Origin: Bacteroidota bacterium
GTDB taxonomy: Bacteria; Bacteroidota; Rhodothermia; Rhodothermales; UBA10348
Direction: 5' to 3'
Length of the DNA: 64,000 nucleotides
Assembly: GCA_029262835.1 (NCBI GenBank)
Contig: JAJCYQ010000089.1
Span: 23,591-87,590 of the forward strand
Positions within the stretch are counted from its first letter, which is position 1. Each line of letters begins with the position of its first letter. The translations under genes were made by a program, and so were the position numbers. Shown piece by piece: positions 62,394-64,000 of the stretch. The notes under the pieces were generated by a model. That model saw nothing but the letters and a program-made list of their open reading frames with translations, made no database searches and was not told the origin of the DNA.

Positions 62394-62884
62394 GCGCGCG
62401 TCGTCGTATCCATTTCAGACACGAGATCGCGCAGGCCCTTCCTGTATGACTCCATGGCGTCGATGAGGTCTTCACGGCCCGCGCCGAGGATCTGTACGGC
62501 CAGTAGGCCCGCATTCCTGGCGCCGCCAATGGACACCGTCGCGACGGGGACGCCGCCTGGCATCTGCACGATGGAGAGCAGCGAATCCAACCCCTTGAGA
62601 TGCCTGCTCGGCACTGGCACGCCAATGACTGGCAGCGGGGTCGATGCCGCCATCATTCCTGGCAGGTGAGCGGCTCCGCCAGCGCCGGCGATGATGACCC
62701 TTATACCCCTGGACCGGGCGGTCTGGGCGTATTCGGTCATGACCTCTGGCGTCCGGTGCGCCGAGAGTACGCGCACTTCAAACGGGATACCGAATTCCCG
62801 GAGCACATTGGCAGCTTCTTCCATGACAGGGAGGTCCGAACGGCTTCCCATGGCGATACCGACAAGCGGCTGAGTCTCGGGCAT
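62384..62884 (-). CDS. purE: N5-carboxyaminoimidazole ribonucleotide mutase
   Basis: 166 residues. Diagnostic segments: [85 protein letters not shown] (key parts) and [15 protein letters not shown]. It moves the carboxyl group from N5-CAIR to give CAIR. It follows purK by 14 bases on the minus strand, the usual purKE pair. Its 3' end overlaps the GWxTD gene. Confidence 0.96.
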   Translation of the reverse strand: MPETQPLVGIAMGSRSDLPVMEEAANVLREFGIPFEVRVLSAHRTPEVMTEYAQTARSRGIRVIIAGAGGAAHLPGMMAASTPLPVIGVPVPSRHLKGLDSLLSIVQMPGGVPVATVSIGGARNAGLLAVQILGAGREDLIDAMESYRKGLRDLVSEMDTTTRAQF

Positions 62885-62898
62885 GATGACGTACAGGT

Positions 62899-64000
62899 TT
62901 ACAGTTGAACGAGAGCGGCGGCCTGTTCGGCCAGCTTCAATGCTTCTTCAGTGGTTGCAGCGGTAACAGTCACGTGGCCCATTTTTCGTTTCGGCCGCAC
63001 ATCACGCTTTCCATAGATATGGATAGATGCGCCGCGTACCGCCATGGCCTCACGCAGTCCCGCTGTCGTCGCTACACCATCCCGGTGTCCCAGGATGTTG
63101 ACCATGGCGGCGGCCGATACGCGCAGCGAGGCGTCGCCGAGCGGCCAGCCAGCTACAGACCGGACATGGTTCTCGAACTGTGAGGTGTGGCAGGCCTCGA
63201 TGGAGTAGTGACCTGTATTATGGGGCCTCGGGGCCAATTCATTGACCAGCACGGTGCCGTCTTCCTGTTCGAAGAGCTCGACGCCCATGAGCCCGACGGC
63301 GTGGACGGCGCCTGCGGCCATGCGGGCGATCTCCTCGGCCCGGGCTGCCATGGCAGGAGGTATGGGGGCCGGAGCCAGCACCGCGTGGCACCGATGATCG
63401 CGCTGAATGGTATGAACAACGGGATAGGTGACCGTTTCGCCTTCGGGCGAGCGCACGACAACCACGGCGAGCTCCCGCCGAAAGGGGACGAACGCTTCGA
63501 CGAGCAGCCCATCTTCGGCAGCGAGAGCATTCCAGGCCGTCTCCATGTATTCAGGCGTACGGGCGGTGATGTTGCCGTAACCGTCGTAGGATCCTTCAAA
63601 TTTCTTCACGAGAACCGGGTAGCCGAATGTGCTGGCGCTCCGATGGGCTTCATCAAGCGTCCGACACGATGCGAAGTCAGCCACTGGAATACCTGCGGCG
63701 CGCAAGGCCGCTTTCTGGCGTCCTTTGTGCCGGATGGCGTGCAGCGTTCTCGCCGTAGGATAGACTGGAATGCGGCCCGCCGCTGTTCGCTCTGCCACCT
63801 CGACGGGCGCCCACTCGCTTTCGACGGTGACAACGTCGCACTGCTCGACGAAGCGTTGCATGACCGAGCTGTTCGTCCAGTCGCCCACGAGGGCGTAGCC
63901 TACGCCCTCGACGGGAGGCGCCGCACTCGGCGAGAGGGTTCGTACGTGAAAACCAAGGCGGAGTGCGGCCAGCGCGGACATGCGTCCGAGCTGGCCGCCC
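62899..64000 (-). CDS. purK: N5-carboxyaminoimidazole ribonucleotide synthase (5' end outside window)
   Basis: About 367 residues are visible; the frame is open through the window edge, where [17 protein letters not shown] is the known N-terminal loop, so only a few residues are missing. ATP-grasp parts follow: [37 protein letters not shown], and [31 protein letters not shown] (key parts). It carboxylates AIR using ATP and bicarbonate; purE downstream finishes the step. An internal ATG at 63981 is not the start, because homology continues beyond it. Confidence 0.95.
   Translation of the reverse strand, partial: GGQLGRMSALAALRLGFHVRTLSPSAAPPVEGVGYALVGDWTNSSVMQRFVEQCDVVTVESEWAPVEVAERTAAGRIPVYPTARTLHAIRHKGRQKAALRAAGIPVADFASCRTLDEAHRSASTFGYPVLVKKFEGSYDGYGNITARTPEYMETAWNALAAEDGLLVEAFVPFRRELAVVVVRSPEGETVTYPVVHTIQRDHRCHAVLAPAPIPPAMAARAEEIARMAAGAVHAVGLMGVELFEQEDGTVLVNELAPRPHNTGHYSIEACHTSQFENHVRSVAGWPLGDASLRVSAAAMVNILGHRDGVATTAGLREAMAVRGASIHIYGKRDVRPKRKMGHVTVTAATTEEALKLAEQAAALVQL

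Overview
The window looks like a piece of a high-GC, tightly packed chromosome from the Rhodothermota/Bacteroidota side of the tree, most like Rhodothermales. This is inferred from gene content; no rRNA gene or other taxonomic marker was compared. The supporting signs are several secreted proteins with type IX secretion (T9SS) C-terminal sorting domains, a PorV-family barrel, TonB-dependent receptors that begin with a carboxypeptidase-regulatory-like domain, DUF5686 and GWxTD-domain proteins, a LytS/LytTR sensor pair, and many ATGA start/stop overlaps. I see no rRNA, tRNA, CRISPR array, transposase or prophage. Layout: 1-4279 is addB (cut at its 5' end) and addA, the two-subunit helicase-nuclease for double-strand break repair. 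4332-6534 holds a fatty-acid desaturase and a truncated WbaP-like CoA-binding membrane protein, separated by a 161-bp imperfect palindrome. 6598-6942 has no gene but carries a strongly folded plus-strand segment ending in a perfect 15-bp intrinsic terminator, which I read as a candidate non-coding RNA. 6943-15871 is a minus-strand four-gene envelope operon: TonB-dependent receptor, giant T9SS cargo, PorV-like barrel, PGRP-type amidase. An FG-GAP T9SS protein (15969-17828) with its own promoter and terminator and a GHL10 glycosidase (17944-19776) follow, then a LytTR regulator with a PDZ-7TM-GAF histidine kinase. 23194-28503 carries a TatD nuclease, two Tat-signal Gfo/Idh/MocA oxidoreductases flanking an ApbE flavin transferase, and a YceI protein. 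From 28515 to 54524 the content is mainly housekeeping: dnaK; pgsA-pyrE-cinA; recA (preceded by four 14-bp tandem repeats) with a PAP2 phosphatase and a DUF5686 protein; a sulfurtransferase diverging from mutS; a gamma-carbonic anhydrase, purD and a beta-propeller lipoprotein; an ScfR-like regulator diverging from adk; a degenerate M16 peptidase, two PspC proteins, a folate enzyme and an AhpD-like protein; then the classic ffh-rpsP-rimM-trmD-rplS block, a divergent MqnA-like protein and smpB. 54621-62393 is a four-gene envelope operon of unknown function (GWxTD protein, TonB-dependent receptor, DUF4249-like lipoprotein, TPR-GWxTD protein). The window closes with purE and purK, the latter cut by the right edge. 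How it works together: the interesting accessory material is about the cell envelope. Two operons each pair a TonB-dependent receptor with secreted or lipid-anchored partners, one T9SS-linked and one GWxTD-linked. The housekeeping genes cover recombination and mismatch repair, translation and SRP targeting, purine and pyrimidine synthesis and phospholipid synthesis. The strongest candidates for something undescribed are the orphan terminated RNA at 6680-6881, the GWxTD/TonB operon, the 161-bp palindrome, and the repeat array in front of recA.
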